From an uncultured Alphaproteobacteria bacterium (GTDB lineage: Bacteria > Pseudomonadota > Alphaproteobacteria > Rhizobiales > Beijerinckiaceae): a DNA stretch of 64,000 nucleotides. The notes under the pieces are model-generated. The model searched no databases and was not told the origin of the DNA. It worked only from the letters and a program-made list of their open reading frames with translations. Shown in pieces: positions 31,507 to 40,536 of the stretch; the first letter of the stretch is position 1, and every line of letters starts with the position of its first letter. The stretch spans positions 62,001-126,000 of the forward strand of contig CALKHP010000006.1 in the NCBI GenBank assembly GCA_937988775.1, given 5' to 3'. The position numbers were made by a program, and so were the translations under genes.

Positions 31507-34392
31507 TTACGCCGCCTCGCTCGCCTTGACGCCGATCAGCTTGCGCGCCTCCGCGATGGTCATCGGCTCGCCGAAGGCGAAGCCTTGTGCGTATTCGCAG
31601 CCGAGCTGGTAGAGCTCCACCGTATCGCTTTCGGATTCGGCGCCCTCGGCGACGACCTTCATGCCGAGATCATGCGCCAGCGTGACGATGGAGCGCAGGA
31701 TCAACGGCCGGCTGCCGCGCCCGTTCTGGCGCACGAAGCTCTGGTCGACCTTGATCGTGTCGAACGGGAAGCGCTCGAGATAGGACAGCGACGAGTGGCC
31801 GGTGCCGAAATCGTCGAGCGACAGCCCGGCACCGAGTTCGCGGATGCGGTGCAGCATCTGGGCGGCATATTCCGGGTTTTCCATCACCAGGCTTTCGGTC
31901 AGCTCGAGCTTCAGGCTGCCCGGCTGCACCGGATAGCGCGACAGCACATGCTTGACGTCGTGCAGCAGGTCGTGGCGCAGGATCTGCCGGCTCGACACGT
32001 TGACGCTGGCGAAGATAGGCGGTTCGACCACCAGCGCACGCTGCCACAGCTTGAGCTCGCGTGCCGATTGCTCGAGCGCGAACAGGCCGAGATCGACGAT
32101 CAGGCCGCTTTCCTCGGCGATGCCGATGAACTCGGCCGGCGCCAAGCGGCCAAGGCGGGGATGATCCCAGCGCAGCAGCGCCTCGAAACCGGCGATGGTG
32201 CGATCCTCGAGCCGCACGATCGGCTGGAAATACACCTGCATCTCGCCGCGCTCGACGGCATGGCGCAGGTCGCTTTCGAGCGTCAGCCGGTCGTTGCGCT
32301 GCGCGCGCATCGTCGGCCGGAACACGCTGACCTTGTCGCCGCCGAGCCGCTTGGCATAGACCATGGCGATCTCGGCGTTCTTCACCACATCCTCGCGCTT
32401 GATGTCGATCTGCGGCTCGAACATCGCGATGCCGATCGAGGCGGTCAGGTAGATTTCGCGGTCGGCGAAGCTCATCGGCGCACTGACCGTGCGGCGAATG
32501 GTTTCCGCGAAGGCCGAGATGCGCTCCGACGTGCTCTCCGAGAGCAGGATGATGACGAAACTGTCGCCGGCAAGCCGCGCCAGCGTGTCCTGCGGCCGCA
32601 GCAGCCGGGCCAGGCGGCGCGCGATGGTGAGCAGCACCGAATCGCCGATCGTCAGCCCGACCGATTCGTTGACCTGCTTGAAGCGGTCGAGATCGACCAC
32701 CAGCACGGTCGGGCGGAAGTTCTCGTCGGTTGCGGCGAAGCGCAATGCGGCGTGCAGCCGGTCGAGGAACAATTCGCGGTTGGGCAGGCCGGTCAGGTTG
32801 TCATGCACGGCATCGTGCAGCAGGCGCTCCTCGCCGGTGCGCTGCTCGGTGACATCGGTCAAGGTGCCGACGATGCGCACGACCTCGCCATCGTCGCCGA
32901 CCACCGGCCGCGCCTTGAGTTGCAGCCAGAACAGGTGGCCGTCGGCGGCGCGGAAGCGGAAATCCTGGCTGATGCGGCCGCGGCGCTGCTCGAGCGTCGC
33001 ATCGAGCGTGGCGCGATAGCGGTCGGCATCGCCCGGATGGATATGCTCGAACCACTCCGAGGCCGGCCCCTCCAGCGTGCCGGGCGCGAGGCCGAGCGAG
33101 GTTTCCAGTTCCGGGCTGACCGTGATGCGGTCGGCGGCGACATCCCAGTCGAATACGCTTTCGCCGGAACCGACCAGCGCCAGCGCCTTGCGCTCGGTAT
33201 CGCCGATCAGGCCATGCGCCAGCGCGCCGCCGGAAAACGCATGCTGCGTCACCGTGAAGCCGATCAGCATCACGATCAGGACGAGGCCGCCGATCAGCGC
33301 CGGCGCCACGATATCGCCGTTGAGATAACCCGTGACGGTGAAGCCGCCCGCGATCGTCCACACCACGAGCAGGAACCACGTCGGCAGCAGCATCACGGCG
33401 CGGTCGTAATTCTGCGCCGCGAGCGCGATGATCAGCAGGAAGCCGACCGCTGCGATGGCGCCGATCGACAGGCGCGCCACGCCGGCCGCGACCGGTGCGT
33501 TGATCAGCGCCAGCGCCACCAGCGCCAGCAACCCGGCGAGCCAGATGCCGGTGATGTGAGAGTAGCGCACATGCCATCGGTTCAGGTTGAGATAGGCGAA
33601 CAGAAACACCAGCAGCGTCGCCGCCAGGCTCGCCTCCGCGATGGCGCGGTATAATCGCTCGCCCTCGAGCGTGACGTCGAACACCCGCGTCCAGAAGCCG
33701 AAATCGAGGCCGAGATAGCCGAGCACCGCCCAGGCGAGCGCCGCCGCCGCCGGGAAGATCACCGCGCCCTTGATGACGAAAACGACGGTCAGGTAGAGCG
33801 CCAGCAGGCCGGCAATGCCGAGCACGATGCCGCGATAGAAGGTCAGGCTATTGACCTTGTCCTTGTAGGCGTCGGGCTCCCACAGATAGACCTGCGGCAC
33901 TTTCGCCGTCGCCAGTTCCGCGACGAAGGTCACGGTCGTGCCGGGGTCGAGCGTGATGGTGAAGGCGTCGGCGTCGGTCACGTCCTCGCGTTCGGGGCGC
34001 AGCCCCTGGCTCGCGGTGATCGCGGTGATGCGCGCCGAGCCGAGGTCGGGCCAGATCACGCCCGAGCCGGACAGCCGGTAATGCGGCACCACGAGCAGGC
34101 GGTCGATCTGGGTGTCGCTGTCATTGCGCAGCGCGAAGGCGATCCAGTCCGGGCGGCTGCCGGCCTGGCGCGCGCGCACCTCGATGCGGCGCACGATGCC
34201 GTCGGCGCCCGACGCGGTCGAGATGGCGATCTTGTCGCTGTCGGTGCCGTAATGGACGATGGCCGGCCCGAGATCGATGGCTTCGCTATCGGGCGAGACG
34301 CGGACGGATTCCAGCGCCCATGCCGGCTGGAGCGCGGCCAGACAACCGATCAATCCGCAGAGAAAGACGAGGAATCGAGTCCGATGCACCAT
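31507..34392 (-). CDS. Membrane-bound PAS-GGDEF-EAL protein, predicted c-di-GMP phosphodiesterase
   Basis: A 961-residue signalling protein. MVHRTRFLVFLCGLIGCLAA begins a signal sequence, followed by a periplasmic domain of about 150 residues and seven or so transmembrane helices (about residues 180-395), a 7TMR-DISM-like layout. The cytoplasmic part has a PAS domain (VFDWDVAADRITVSPEL), a GGDEF domain whose active site reads AGDSF instead of GGDEF, and an EAL domain with intact FEALLRW, LDDFGTGHSSLSYL and KVDQSFV. Loss of the key Glu predicts no cyclase activity; the EAL domain should cleave c-di-GMP. It is convergent with YqgE. Confidence 0.92.
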   Translation of the reverse strand: MVHRTRFLVFLCGLIGCLAALQPAWALESVRVSPDSEAIDLGPAIVHYGTDSDKIAISTASGADGIVRRIEVRARQAGSRPDWIAFALRNDSDTQIDRLLVVPHYRLSGSGVIWPDLGSARITAITASQGLRPEREDVTDADAFTITLDPGTTVTFVAELATAKVPQVYLWEPDAYKDKVNSLTFYRGIVLGIAGLLALYLTVVFVIKGAVIFPAAAALAWAVLGYLGLDFGFWTRVFDVTLEGERLYRAIAEASLAATLLVFLFAYLNLNRWHVRYSHITGIWLAGLLALVALALINAPVAAGVARLSIGAIAAVGFLLIIALAAQNYDRAVMLLPTWFLLVVWTIAGGFTVTGYLNGDIVAPALIGGLVLIVMLIGFTVTQHAFSGGALAHGLIGDTERKALALVGSGESVFDWDVAADRITVSPELETSLGLAPGTLEGPASEWFEHIHPGDADRYRATLDATLEQRRGRISQDFRFRAADGHLFWLQLKARPVVGDDGEVVRIVGTLTDVTEQRTGEERLLHDAVHDNLTGLPNRELFLDRLHAALRFAATDENFRPTVLVVDLDRFKQVNESVGLTIGDSVLLTIARRLARLLRPQDTLARLAGDSFVIILLSESTSERISAFAETIRRTVSAPMSFADREIYLTASIGIAMFEPQIDIKREDVVKNAEIAMVYAKRLGGDKVSVFRPTMRAQRNDRLTLESDLRHAVERGEMQVYFQPIVRLEDRTIAGFEALLRWDHPRLGRLAPAEFIGIAEESGLIVDLGLFALEQSARELKLWQRALVVEPPIFASVNVSSRQILRHDLLHDVKHVLSRYPVQPGSLKLELTESLVMENPEYAAQMLHRIRELGAGLSLDDFGTGHSSLSYLERFPFDTIKVDQSFVRQNGRGSRPLILRSIVTLAHDLGMKVVAEGAESESDTVELYQLGCEYAQGFAFGEPMTIAEARKLIGVKASEAA

Positions 34393-34479
34393 GTACCCTG
34401 TGTAACCTGCGCGCGCCCGCACGCTCGTTCGTATATGCCCGGGCGAGCTTCGCCAAGCATCCTCTCGGGACAATCCCCG

Positions 34480-35124
34480 TCATCCGTTCGTCTGCTCGCC
34501 CTCGGCCGCACTTCGCCCGCCTCGCGCCGCGGGGGCCGGCCGTCCCGGCAGGTCCTGCGCCAGCCGCGCGAACAGTAGGTGATCGCGCCATTCCCCGGCG
34601 ATGCAGAGATACTGGCGCGCTCGTCCCTCGGGCAGAAAGCCGGCTTTTTCAAGAAGCCGGATCGAGGGGCCGTTCTCGGGCAGGCAGGCGGCTTCGATCC
34701 GGTGCAGGTTCAGCTTGAGGAAGCCGAAATGGCAGATGGCGAGCACGGCGCTGGTCATGATGCCGCGCCCGGCATGGCTCTGGGCCATCCAGTAGCCGAG
34801 CGAGGCGGTCTGCGACACGCCGCGCCGCACGTTGCCGAGCGTCAGCCCGCCGACCGGCGTGCGGTTATCCTCGAGGAAAACCAGGAACGGATAGGCCTCG
34901 TCGCGCCTGATTTCGAGATCGTAGCGCGTGAGACGGCGCCGGAAGGCGCCGCGCGTCAGGTCGTCGCTCGGCCAGATCGGCTCCCATGGCGCGAGAAACG
35001 CCCGGCTGTCATCGCGCGCCTTGGCCCAGGCGAGGTGATCGTCCATGCGCGGCGGCCGGATCACCAGGCCGCCGGCCCGGATGATCAGGGCCATGTCTTC
35101 GCGGGGCGCACGCCGCAGCAGCAT
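34480..35124 (-). CDS. GNAT acetyltransferase, RimJ-like
   Basis: A 214-residue enzyme with the start MLLRRAPREDMALIIRAGG, chosen because homologues begin about this far before LVIRPPRMDDHLAW. The acetyl-CoA-binding region is GYWMAQSHAGRGIMTSAVLA with the RGxM/T loop, followed by FGFLKLNLHRIEAACLPEN and RLLEKAGFLPEG, the RimI/RimJ signature. It would acetylate a protein N-terminus or a small molecule. Earlier in-frame starts at 35157 and beyond fall inside a palindromic repeat and are rejected. Confidence 0.88.
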   Translation of the reverse strand: MLLRRAPREDMALIIRAGGLVIRPPRMDDHLAWAKARDDSRAFLAPWEPIWPSDDLTRGAFRRRLTRYDLEIRRDEAYPFLVFLEDNRTPVGGLTLGNVRRGVSQTASLGYWMAQSHAGRGIMTSAVLAICHFGFLKLNLHRIEAACLPENGPSIRLLEKAGFLPEGRARQYLCIAGEWRDHLLFARLAQDLPGRPAPAARGGRSAAEGEQTNG

Positions 35125-35153
35125 GGCGCCGGCACTCAGGCGGTCGGGCGAGA

Positions 35154-35197
35154 GCATTTTCCGAAGAAGTGGGTACCGGTTCTTCGAAAGAAAATGC
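35154..35197. repeat. 44-bp palindromic repeat (GCATTTTC type)
   Basis: GCATTTTC...GAAAATGC arms with inner CGAAGAA/TTCTTCG form an imperfect hairpin around GTGGGTACCGG. This resembles a family very common in Rhizobiales intergenic DNA. Only one copy was seen in this window; it fills most of the 88-base gap between thrC and the acetyltransferase. Confidence 0.7.
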
Positions 35198-35212
35198 GTC
35201 TTGCAAAAAGGA

Positions 35213-36625
35213 TCATGCTGCCGCTCCCCTGGCGGCAGCGGCATGCTGCTCGACGAAGCGCTCGACGCTCGCCAGATCGTTGCCGGCATGGGCGATGCGC
35301 TCGGGCGCCTCCATCAGGCCGGCGAGCCGGGCCGGCAGCGCCGGGCGCTCGCCGGTGATCGCGGCGATCGCATCGGGGAACTTGGCCGGATGCGCTGTCG
35401 AGAGCACGACCATCGGCACGCGGCTGTCATGCCGGGCCTTGCGCGCCGCCGCCACCGCCACCGCCGTATGCGGGTCGAGATTGTAGCCGGCATCAGTGCG
35501 CATGCGCCTGATCGTGCCGGCGACCTCGTCCTCGCTGACGCTCGCGGCGGAAAAGCTCGTGCGGATCTCGGCCAGCGTCGGCCCGGGCACCGCGAACGAG
35601 CCGGCCTGCGACAGCGCGCCCATCATGGCGCGCACCGCGCCGGCATCGCGCCCGCCCGCCTCGAACAGCAGCCGCTCGAAATTCGACGACACCTGGATGT
35701 CCATCGACGGGGAGGTCGTGGCGACGACGCCGGTGACCTCGTAGCGCCCGCTTTCCAGCGTGCGGGCGAGGATATCGTTGACATTGGTGGCGATGATGAG
35801 CTGGTCGATCGGCAGGCCGAGCTTCTTGGCCACGTATCCGGCGAAGATATCGCCGAAATTGCCGGTCGGCACCGTGAAGGACACCGGACGGTCGGGCGCG
35901 CCGAGCGCGGTCGCTGCGACGAAGTAATACGTCACCTGCGCCAGGATGCGCGCCCAGTTGATCGAGTTCACGCCCGAAAGCCCGATCCTGTCGCGGAAGG
36001 CATGATGGTTGAACATGCCCTTCACCAGCGCCTGGCAATCGTCGAACGTGCCGTCGATGGCAAGCGCATGCACGTTGGCCTCGGTCGGGGTCGTCATCAT
36101 GCGGCGCTGCACGTCCGAGACGCGGCCATCCGGGAACAGGATGGTGACATCGACCCGCTTCGAGGCGCGGAACGCCTCGATCGCCGCGCCGCCGGTATCG
36201 CCCGAGGTCGCGCCGACGATGGTCGCGCGCTCGCCGCGCGCCGCCAGCACATGGTCCATCAGGCGAGCGAGCAACTGCATCGCCACGTCCTTGAAGGCGA
36301 GCGTCGGGCCGTGGAACAGTTCGAGCACGAAGCTGTTGGCATCGGCCTGCACCAGCGGCGTCACGGCAGGGTGCCCGAAGCCGGCATAGGCTTCGTGCGT
36401 CATGCGCGCGAGGTCGGCATCGGCGATCGTGCCGCCGGTGAAACGGCGCATCAGGTCGAAGGCGACCTCGTCGAAGCGCTTGCCGGCAAGCGCCGCGACC
36501 TCGGCCCTGCTGAGGGTGGGCCAGGTTTCCGGCACATACAGGCCGCCGTCGCGGGCGAGGCCCGCCAGCAGGCAATCGGCGAAGGAGAGGGCAGGGGCTT
36601 CGCCCCGTGTCGAAATATAGCGCAT
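35213..36625 (-). CDS. thrC: Threonine synthase
   Basis: ThrC converts O-phosphohomoserine to threonine with PLP. The 470-residue length is that of the long (class 1) enzymes. It begins MRYISTRGEAPALSFADCLL; the PLP lysine is in ELFHGPTLAFKDVAMQ (about residue 110), with phosphate-binding GATSGDTGGAAIEAF and TVPTGNFGDIFAGYVAKKLG. It works with thrB at 22.7 kb. It follows surf1 by about 30 bases on the same strand. Confidence 0.96.
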   Translation of the reverse strand: MRYISTRGEAPALSFADCLLAGLARDGGLYVPETWPTLSRAEVAALAGKRFDEVAFDLMRRFTGGTIADADLARMTHEAYAGFGHPAVTPLVQADANSFVLELFHGPTLAFKDVAMQLLARLMDHVLAARGERATIVGATSGDTGGAAIEAFRASKRVDVTILFPDGRVSDVQRRMMTTPTEANVHALAIDGTFDDCQALVKGMFNHHAFRDRIGLSGVNSINWARILAQVTYYFVAATALGAPDRPVSFTVPTGNFGDIFAGYVAKKLGLPIDQLIIATNVNDILARTLESGRYEVTGVVATTSPSMDIQVSSNFERLLFEAGGRDAGAVRAMMGALSQAGSFAVPGPTLAEIRTSFSAASVSEDEVAGTIRRMRTDAGYNLDPHTAVAVAAARKARHDSRVPMVVLSTAHPAKFPDAIAAITGERPALPARLAGLMEAPERIAHAGNDLASVERFVEQHAAAARGAAA

Positions 36626-36656
36626 CTAACTCGCTTACACCGTGTGCGTCGTGATG

Positions 36657-37409
36657 TCAGCCGGGCTCGCGCGGCGCACCATCGCGCCGCCGCCGGGAAA
36701 GCAGGAAAGCCAGGTAGACGCCGATCAGCGTCAGCGCCAGCCCCCACCAGGTGAAGGCATAGCCGAGATGGTTGTTCGGCACCGCGGCGATGAAACTGGC
36801 AATGTCGAGCCCGACCGGCGCCCTCAGCGCGTCGCCGCTGCGCAGCGCGTCGATGGTGAAGGGTTGCAGCGGCCCGGCCGGCGCCAGCGCCAGCCCGAGC
36901 GGCCCGGCGAGCGCCGCCGGATCGCGGCGGAAGAACTCGCCATGCGCGGGATCGTCGGCCGGCACGAAGTAATTGCCATAGTCGGGCGCGCGCACGATGC
37001 CGTCCACCGTCTGGCGCCCGGCCGGCGTGGCGATGACGGGCGGCCTGGTGTCGGGCTTGGCCGGCACGAAGCCGCGATTGACCAGCACGATGCGCCCGTC
37101 ATCGAGCCTGAGCGGCACCAGCCACCAGAAGCCGAGCCCGCCGAGCGACTTGCCCGGTTCTGATGCCGCCACGGTGGCGCGCACCGGCACGGTCTTGTCG
37201 GTGAGATAGCTGCCCGAGACGGCGACCCGCAGATAGGTTTGCGGCGTGGCCGGCAGCGCCACCGGCGTGGCGCTGAGCTGGCGCCGCATGCCGTTCAGCA
37301 GCGCTTCCTTTTCGCCGAGCCGTTGCCATTGCCAGTTGCCGAGCATCACCAGCAGCGCCACGCCGAGCACCGTCCAGATTGTCAGCCAGATCGGGAATCG
37401 GCGCTGCAT
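36657..37409 (-). CDS. SURF1-family cytochrome oxidase assembly protein
   Basis: A 250-residue protein with the SURF1 topology: a transmembrane helix near the N-terminus (LTIWTVLGVALLVMLGNWQW), a periplasmic domain with FWWLVPLRLDDGRIVLVNRG and FVP, and a C-terminal helix (YAFTWWGLALTLIGVYLAFL). SURF1 helps insert heme a into subunit I. Its location at the end of the cox cluster supports this. It is three bases from the DUF983 gene. Confidence 0.93.
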   Translation of the reverse strand: MQRRFPIWLTIWTVLGVALLVMLGNWQWQRLGEKEALLNGMRRQLSATPVALPATPQTYLRVAVSGSYLTDKTVPVRATVAASEPGKSLGGLGFWWLVPLRLDDGRIVLVNRGFVPAKPDTRPPVIATPAGRQTVDGIVRAPDYGNYFVPADDPAHGEFFRRDPAALAGPLGLALAPAGPLQPFTIDALRSGDALRAPVGLDIASFIAAVPNNHLGYAFTWWGLALTLIGVYLAFLLSRRRRDGAPREPG

Positions 37410-37412
37410 CGC

Positions 37413-37787
37413 TTAACGCTCCAGCCGGCCCTGCTCGGCCTTGTGGCGATATTGCTGCGCGATGAACAGCCCCTTGAGCGGGCGCAGCAGCCCGAGGCAG
37501 ATCGCCAGCGTCAGCGGCATCGACACCAGCACGTGAACCCAGATCGACGGCTCGTAGGTGAACTCGATCCACAGCACCAGGCCGAGCGCCAGGAAGCCGG
37601 CGAGCAGGATCACGAACACCGCCGGCCCGTCGCCGGAATCGGCAAAGCCATAGTCGAGCTGGCACGATTCGCAGGCCGGGCGCAGTTCCACGAAACCACG
37701 GAACAGCTTGCCTTCGCCGCAGCGCGGGCAGCGCCCGGGCGCGCCAGTCGCGACAGGCGACAATGGCGGAAAATAGCGTTCCTGCAT
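37413..37787 (-). CDS. DUF983 domain-containing membrane protein
   Basis: A 124-residue protein with an N-terminal cysteine cluster, GRCPRCGEGKLFRGF and ACESCQLDYGF, resembling a zinc ribbon, followed by two transmembrane helices (AVFVILLAGFLALGLVLWIE and VLVSMPLTLAICLGLL). DUF983 proteins regularly lie between coxC and surf1 in Alphaproteobacteria, so a part in oxidase assembly is likely but unproven. Confidence 0.9.
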   Translation of the reverse strand: MQERYFPPLSPVATGAPGRCPRCGEGKLFRGFVELRPACESCQLDYGFADSGDGPAVFVILLAGFLALGLVLWIEFTYEPSIWVHVLVSMPLTLAICLGLLRPLKGLFIAQQYRHKAEQGRLER

Positions 37788-37872
37788 CGGCTCGCCTTCC
37801 TGGATATGCGCCCCTTAAGCAAACGGGCGGCAGAGATGCCGCCCGCCCGTATCGCATGCGTGATGTGTCAGG

Positions 37873-38742
37873 TCAGCCGACGACGTGTTCCGCCGCCGCG
37901 CCCCAGTTCGAGCCCCACAGGTAGATGGCGACGAACAGGAACAGCCAGACCACGTCGACGAAATGCCAGTACCAGGCGGCGAATTCGAAGCCGAGATGCT
38001 GCTTGGGCGTGAAATCGCCGGCATAGGCGCGCGCCAGGCACACGGCCAGGAAGATCGTGCCGATCAGCACATGGAAACCGTGGAAGCCGGTCGCCATGAA
38101 GAAGGTCGCGCCATAGATGTTGCCGGAGAACGAGAAGGCGGCATGGCTGTACTCGATCGCCTGCACGGTGGTGAACAGCGCGCCGAGCAGGATGGTCAGC
38201 CACAGGCCCTGCTTCAGGCCCTTGCGGTCGCCATGCAGCAGCGCGTGATGCGCCCATGTCGCGGTCGTGCCCGAGCACAACAGGATCAGCGTGTTGAACA
38301 ACGGCAGGTGGAACGGGTCGAACACGGCGATGCCATGCGGCGGCCACACACCCCCGGTCACCGCGAAGCGCGAATATTGATGCGTCTCGCTCGTGAACAG
38401 GCTGGCGTCGAAAAAGGCCCAGAACCAGGCGACGAAGAACATCACCTCGGAGGCGATGAACATGATCATGCCGTAGCGATGATGGATCTGCACCACGCGG
38501 GTGTGATCGCCGGCATTGGCCTCGTGGATGACGTCGCGCCACCAGCCCGCCATCGTGTACAGGATGCCGAAAATGCCGAGGCAGAAGACATACGGCCCCA
38601 GATGCAGCCCGCCGATCGGCAGCGCCTTCATCCACATCACCGCGCCGACCGCGGCGACGAAGGCGCTGAGCGAGCCGACGAACGGCCAGGGGCTCGGATT
38701 GACCAGATGGTAGTCGTGGTGTTTGGCGTGTGCCTCAGCCAT
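37873..38742 (-). CDS. ctaE: Cytochrome c oxidase subunit III
   Basis: A 289-residue inner-membrane protein with seven predicted helices. It begins MAEAHAKHHDYHLVNPSPWP, the typical start. Conserved stretches are GMIMFIASEVMFFVAWFWAF (with the Glu of helix III), SGTTATWAHHALLHGDRK, GFHGFHVLIGTIFLAVCLAR and WYWHFVDVVWLFLFVAIYLW. Subunit III stabilises proton uptake in aa3 oxidase. Confidence 0.96.
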   Translation of the reverse strand: MAEAHAKHHDYHLVNPSPWPFVGSLSAFVAAVGAVMWMKALPIGGLHLGPYVFCLGIFGILYTMAGWWRDVIHEANAGDHTRVVQIHHRYGMIMFIASEVMFFVAWFWAFFDASLFTSETHQYSRFAVTGGVWPPHGIAVFDPFHLPLFNTLILLCSGTTATWAHHALLHGDRKGLKQGLWLTILLGALFTTVQAIEYSHAAFSFSGNIYGATFFMATGFHGFHVLIGTIFLAVCLARAYAGDFTPKQHLGFEFAAWYWHFVDVVWLFLFVAIYLWGSNWGAAAEHVVG

Positions 38743-38754
38743 GGAGAGCGCCCC

Positions 38755-39360
38755 TTAGTTCGAGAGTTTGTTCATGCCCGCCAACGCGGCCTTGCCGGCC
38801 TCGGTAACGGGCTTTTTGTCGGGAAAGAAAGTGTAGGACAAGGTGATCGTGTGCAGGCCTTCGAATTGCGGGTCCTGCTCGATCGCCGGGTCGATGAAGA
38901 AGGTCACGCTCTCGTCGCGTGATTCGCCGGCTTTCATGACCTGCTCCGTGAAGCAGAAGCATTGCAGCTTGTTGAAATACTGGCCGGCGACGGCCGGCGC
39001 GACGTTGAACGAGGCGATGCCGACGGTCGGCTGCGAGGTCGGGTTCTTGAGCCGGTACGACACGGTGCGCGTCTCGCCGGTCATCAGGCTGACCTTTTCC
39101 TGCTCGGGATGGAACTCCCAGCCGAGATTGTCCGAGACGTTGGCGTCGAACACCACGTTGATGCGGGCCTTGCCTTCGGCGACGGCCGGGGCGACCGCCG
39201 TGCGCGTCGCGCCGCCATAGCCGGTCACCTGGCAGAACAGCGTGTAGAGCGGCACGGCCGCATAGGCGAGGCCGACCATGCCGACCGTGAACGTCGCCAG
39301 GGCGACGGCGAGGCGCTTGTTGCGCGACCCGCGGCGCGGAGCCTGTGGTGTCTCGCTCAT
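38755..39360 (-). CDS. ctaG: Cytochrome c oxidase assembly protein CtaG/Cox11
   Basis: A 201-residue copper chaperone delivering Cu to the CuB site of subunit I. It has one N-terminal membrane anchor (LAVALATFTVGMVGLAYAAV) and a periplasmic immunoglobulin-like domain. The Cu-binding motif is LQCFCFTEQ (two Cys), with VYTLFCQVTGYGG-like YTLFCQVTGYGG near the membrane and LSYTFFPDK at the end. The start is the ATG giving MSETPQAPRRGS. Confidence 0.95.
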   Translation of the reverse strand: MSETPQAPRRGSRNKRLAVALATFTVGMVGLAYAAVPLYTLFCQVTGYGGATRTAVAPAVAEGKARINVVFDANVSDNLGWEFHPEQEKVSLMTGETRTVSYRLKNPTSQPTVGIASFNVAPAVAGQYFNKLQCFCFTEQVMKAGESRDESVTFFIDPAIEQDPQFEGLHTITLSYTFFPDKKPVTEAGKAALAGMNKLSN

Positions 39361-39361
39361 G

Positions 39362-39526
39362 TCAGCCTCCATGTCCCGCGGAGCCGGTCACCTTGACGAC
39401 CGCGATGATGTAGAACAGCACCACCAGAAAAGCCAAGCCGCCGGCGATCGCCCACGAGCGCATGCGACGGCGCTTCTCCTGCTCCGGCGTCAGCTTGTAG
39501 CCCTCAAGCTCCGGCGGCTGGCTCAT
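39362..39526 (-). CDS. CoxF-like small membrane protein of the cox cluster
   Basis: A 54-residue protein that short-gene cut-offs would miss. It reads MSQPPELEGYKLTPEQEKRR then a basic stretch and one helix (WAIAGGLAFLVVLFYIIAVV) ending in GHGG. Its ATG overlaps the ctaB stop by one base, and ctaG starts one base after its stop, so it is tightly coupled. A similarly small CoxF protein lies at this position in many alphaproteobacterial cox clusters; its role in assembly or stability is not defined. Confidence 0.85.
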   Translation of the reverse strand: MSQPPELEGYKLTPEQEKRRRMRSWAIAGGLAFLVVLFYIIAVVKVTGSAGHGG

Positions 39527-40482
39527 TACGCCGCCCCCGGCAGGTGCCGGATGACATGGTCGGCGAGCAGCGCGGCATAGAGGCCGAACAGATAGAAGAT
39601 CGAATAGCCGAAGAGCTGCCAGGCGGCCTTGGTGGCGGGCTTGCCTTCGCTGCGGCGCAGCAGGCGCCAGGCGAGCCAGAGGAAGGCAAGGCCGGCCGCC
39701 GCCGCGATGACACCGTAGACGGGGCTTGCCATGCCGGTGAGGGCAGGCGCCACGCCGAGCGGCGCGAGGATCACGCTATACAGCACGATCTGGCGCCGGG
39801 TCGCGGCCGGGCCGGCGACATTGGGCAGCATCGGCACGCCGGCACGGCGATAATCCTCGGATTTGACCAGCGCCAGCGCCCAGAAATGCGGCGGCGTCCA
39901 CACGAAGATCATCGCGAACAGCAGGAAGCTTTCGAGGCTGACGCCGCCCGTCACCGCCGCCCAGCCGACCATCGGCGGGAAGGCGCCGGCCGCGCCGCCG
40001 ATGACGATGTTCTGCGGCGTCCAGCGCTTGAGCCACATCGTGTAGATGACGGCGTAGAAGAAGATCGTGAAGGCGAGGAAGGCGCCGGCGAACCAGTTGG
40101 TGGCGAGCCCGAGCGTCATCACCGAAAACAGCGACAGCGCCAGCCCGAAGCCGAGCGCCTCGCCCGGCGTGACGCGCCCGGCCGGCACCGGCCGGTTGGC
40201 GGTGCGGCTCATCACCGCGTCGATATCGGCATCGTACCACATGTTGAGCGCACCGGACGCGCCCGCGCCGACGGCGATGGCAAGGATCGCCACCACGGCG
40301 AGCGCCGGATGAAGGCCGCCCGGCGCCAGCACCAGCCCGACGATCGAGGTGAACACGACCAGCGACATCACGCGCGGCTTGAGCAGCGCGATGTAGTCCC
40401 CGACGCTGGCGCTCGACACGCCGACTTCGGTTCCCGCTTGCTGATCCAACTGTAGCCCGACATCCGTCACGGCAAAAACCAC
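39526..40482 (-). CDS. ctaB: Heme o synthase (protoheme IX farnesyltransferase)
   Basis: CtaB attaches a farnesyl group to protoheme, the precursor step to heme a. The 318-residue protein has the UbiA fold with eight or nine helices. The prenyl-diphosphate-binding motif is NMWYDADIDAVMSRTANRP (about residue 80) and the second acidic loop is SEDYRRAGVPMLPNVAG. It starts at GTG 40482, with other in-frame GTG codons a few residues in. It lies between ctaD and coxF. Confidence 0.95.
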   Translation of the reverse strand: MVFAVTDVGLQLDQQAGTEVGVSSASVGDYIALLKPRVMSLVVFTSIVGLVLAPGGLHPALAVVAILAIAVGAGASGALNMWYDADIDAVMSRTANRPVPAGRVTPGEALGFGLALSLFSVMTLGLATNWFAGAFLAFTIFFYAVIYTMWLKRWTPQNIVIGGAAGAFPPMVGWAAVTGGVSLESFLLFAMIFVWTPPHFWALALVKSEDYRRAGVPMLPNVAGPAATRRQIVLYSVILAPLGVAPALTGMASPVYGVIAAAAGLAFLWLAWRLLRRSEGKPATKAAWQLFGYSIFYLFGLYAALLADHVIRHLPGAA

Positions 40483-40536
40483 CCTGATACAAACACGACG
40501 ATGAGGGTCCCGGGGAAAGCCCGGTTCCGTTCATGT

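Noticed and set aside
31585..33654. 689-codon frame antisense to the GGDEF-EAL gene
   Set aside because: Shadow of the conserved opposite-strand gene with no family match.
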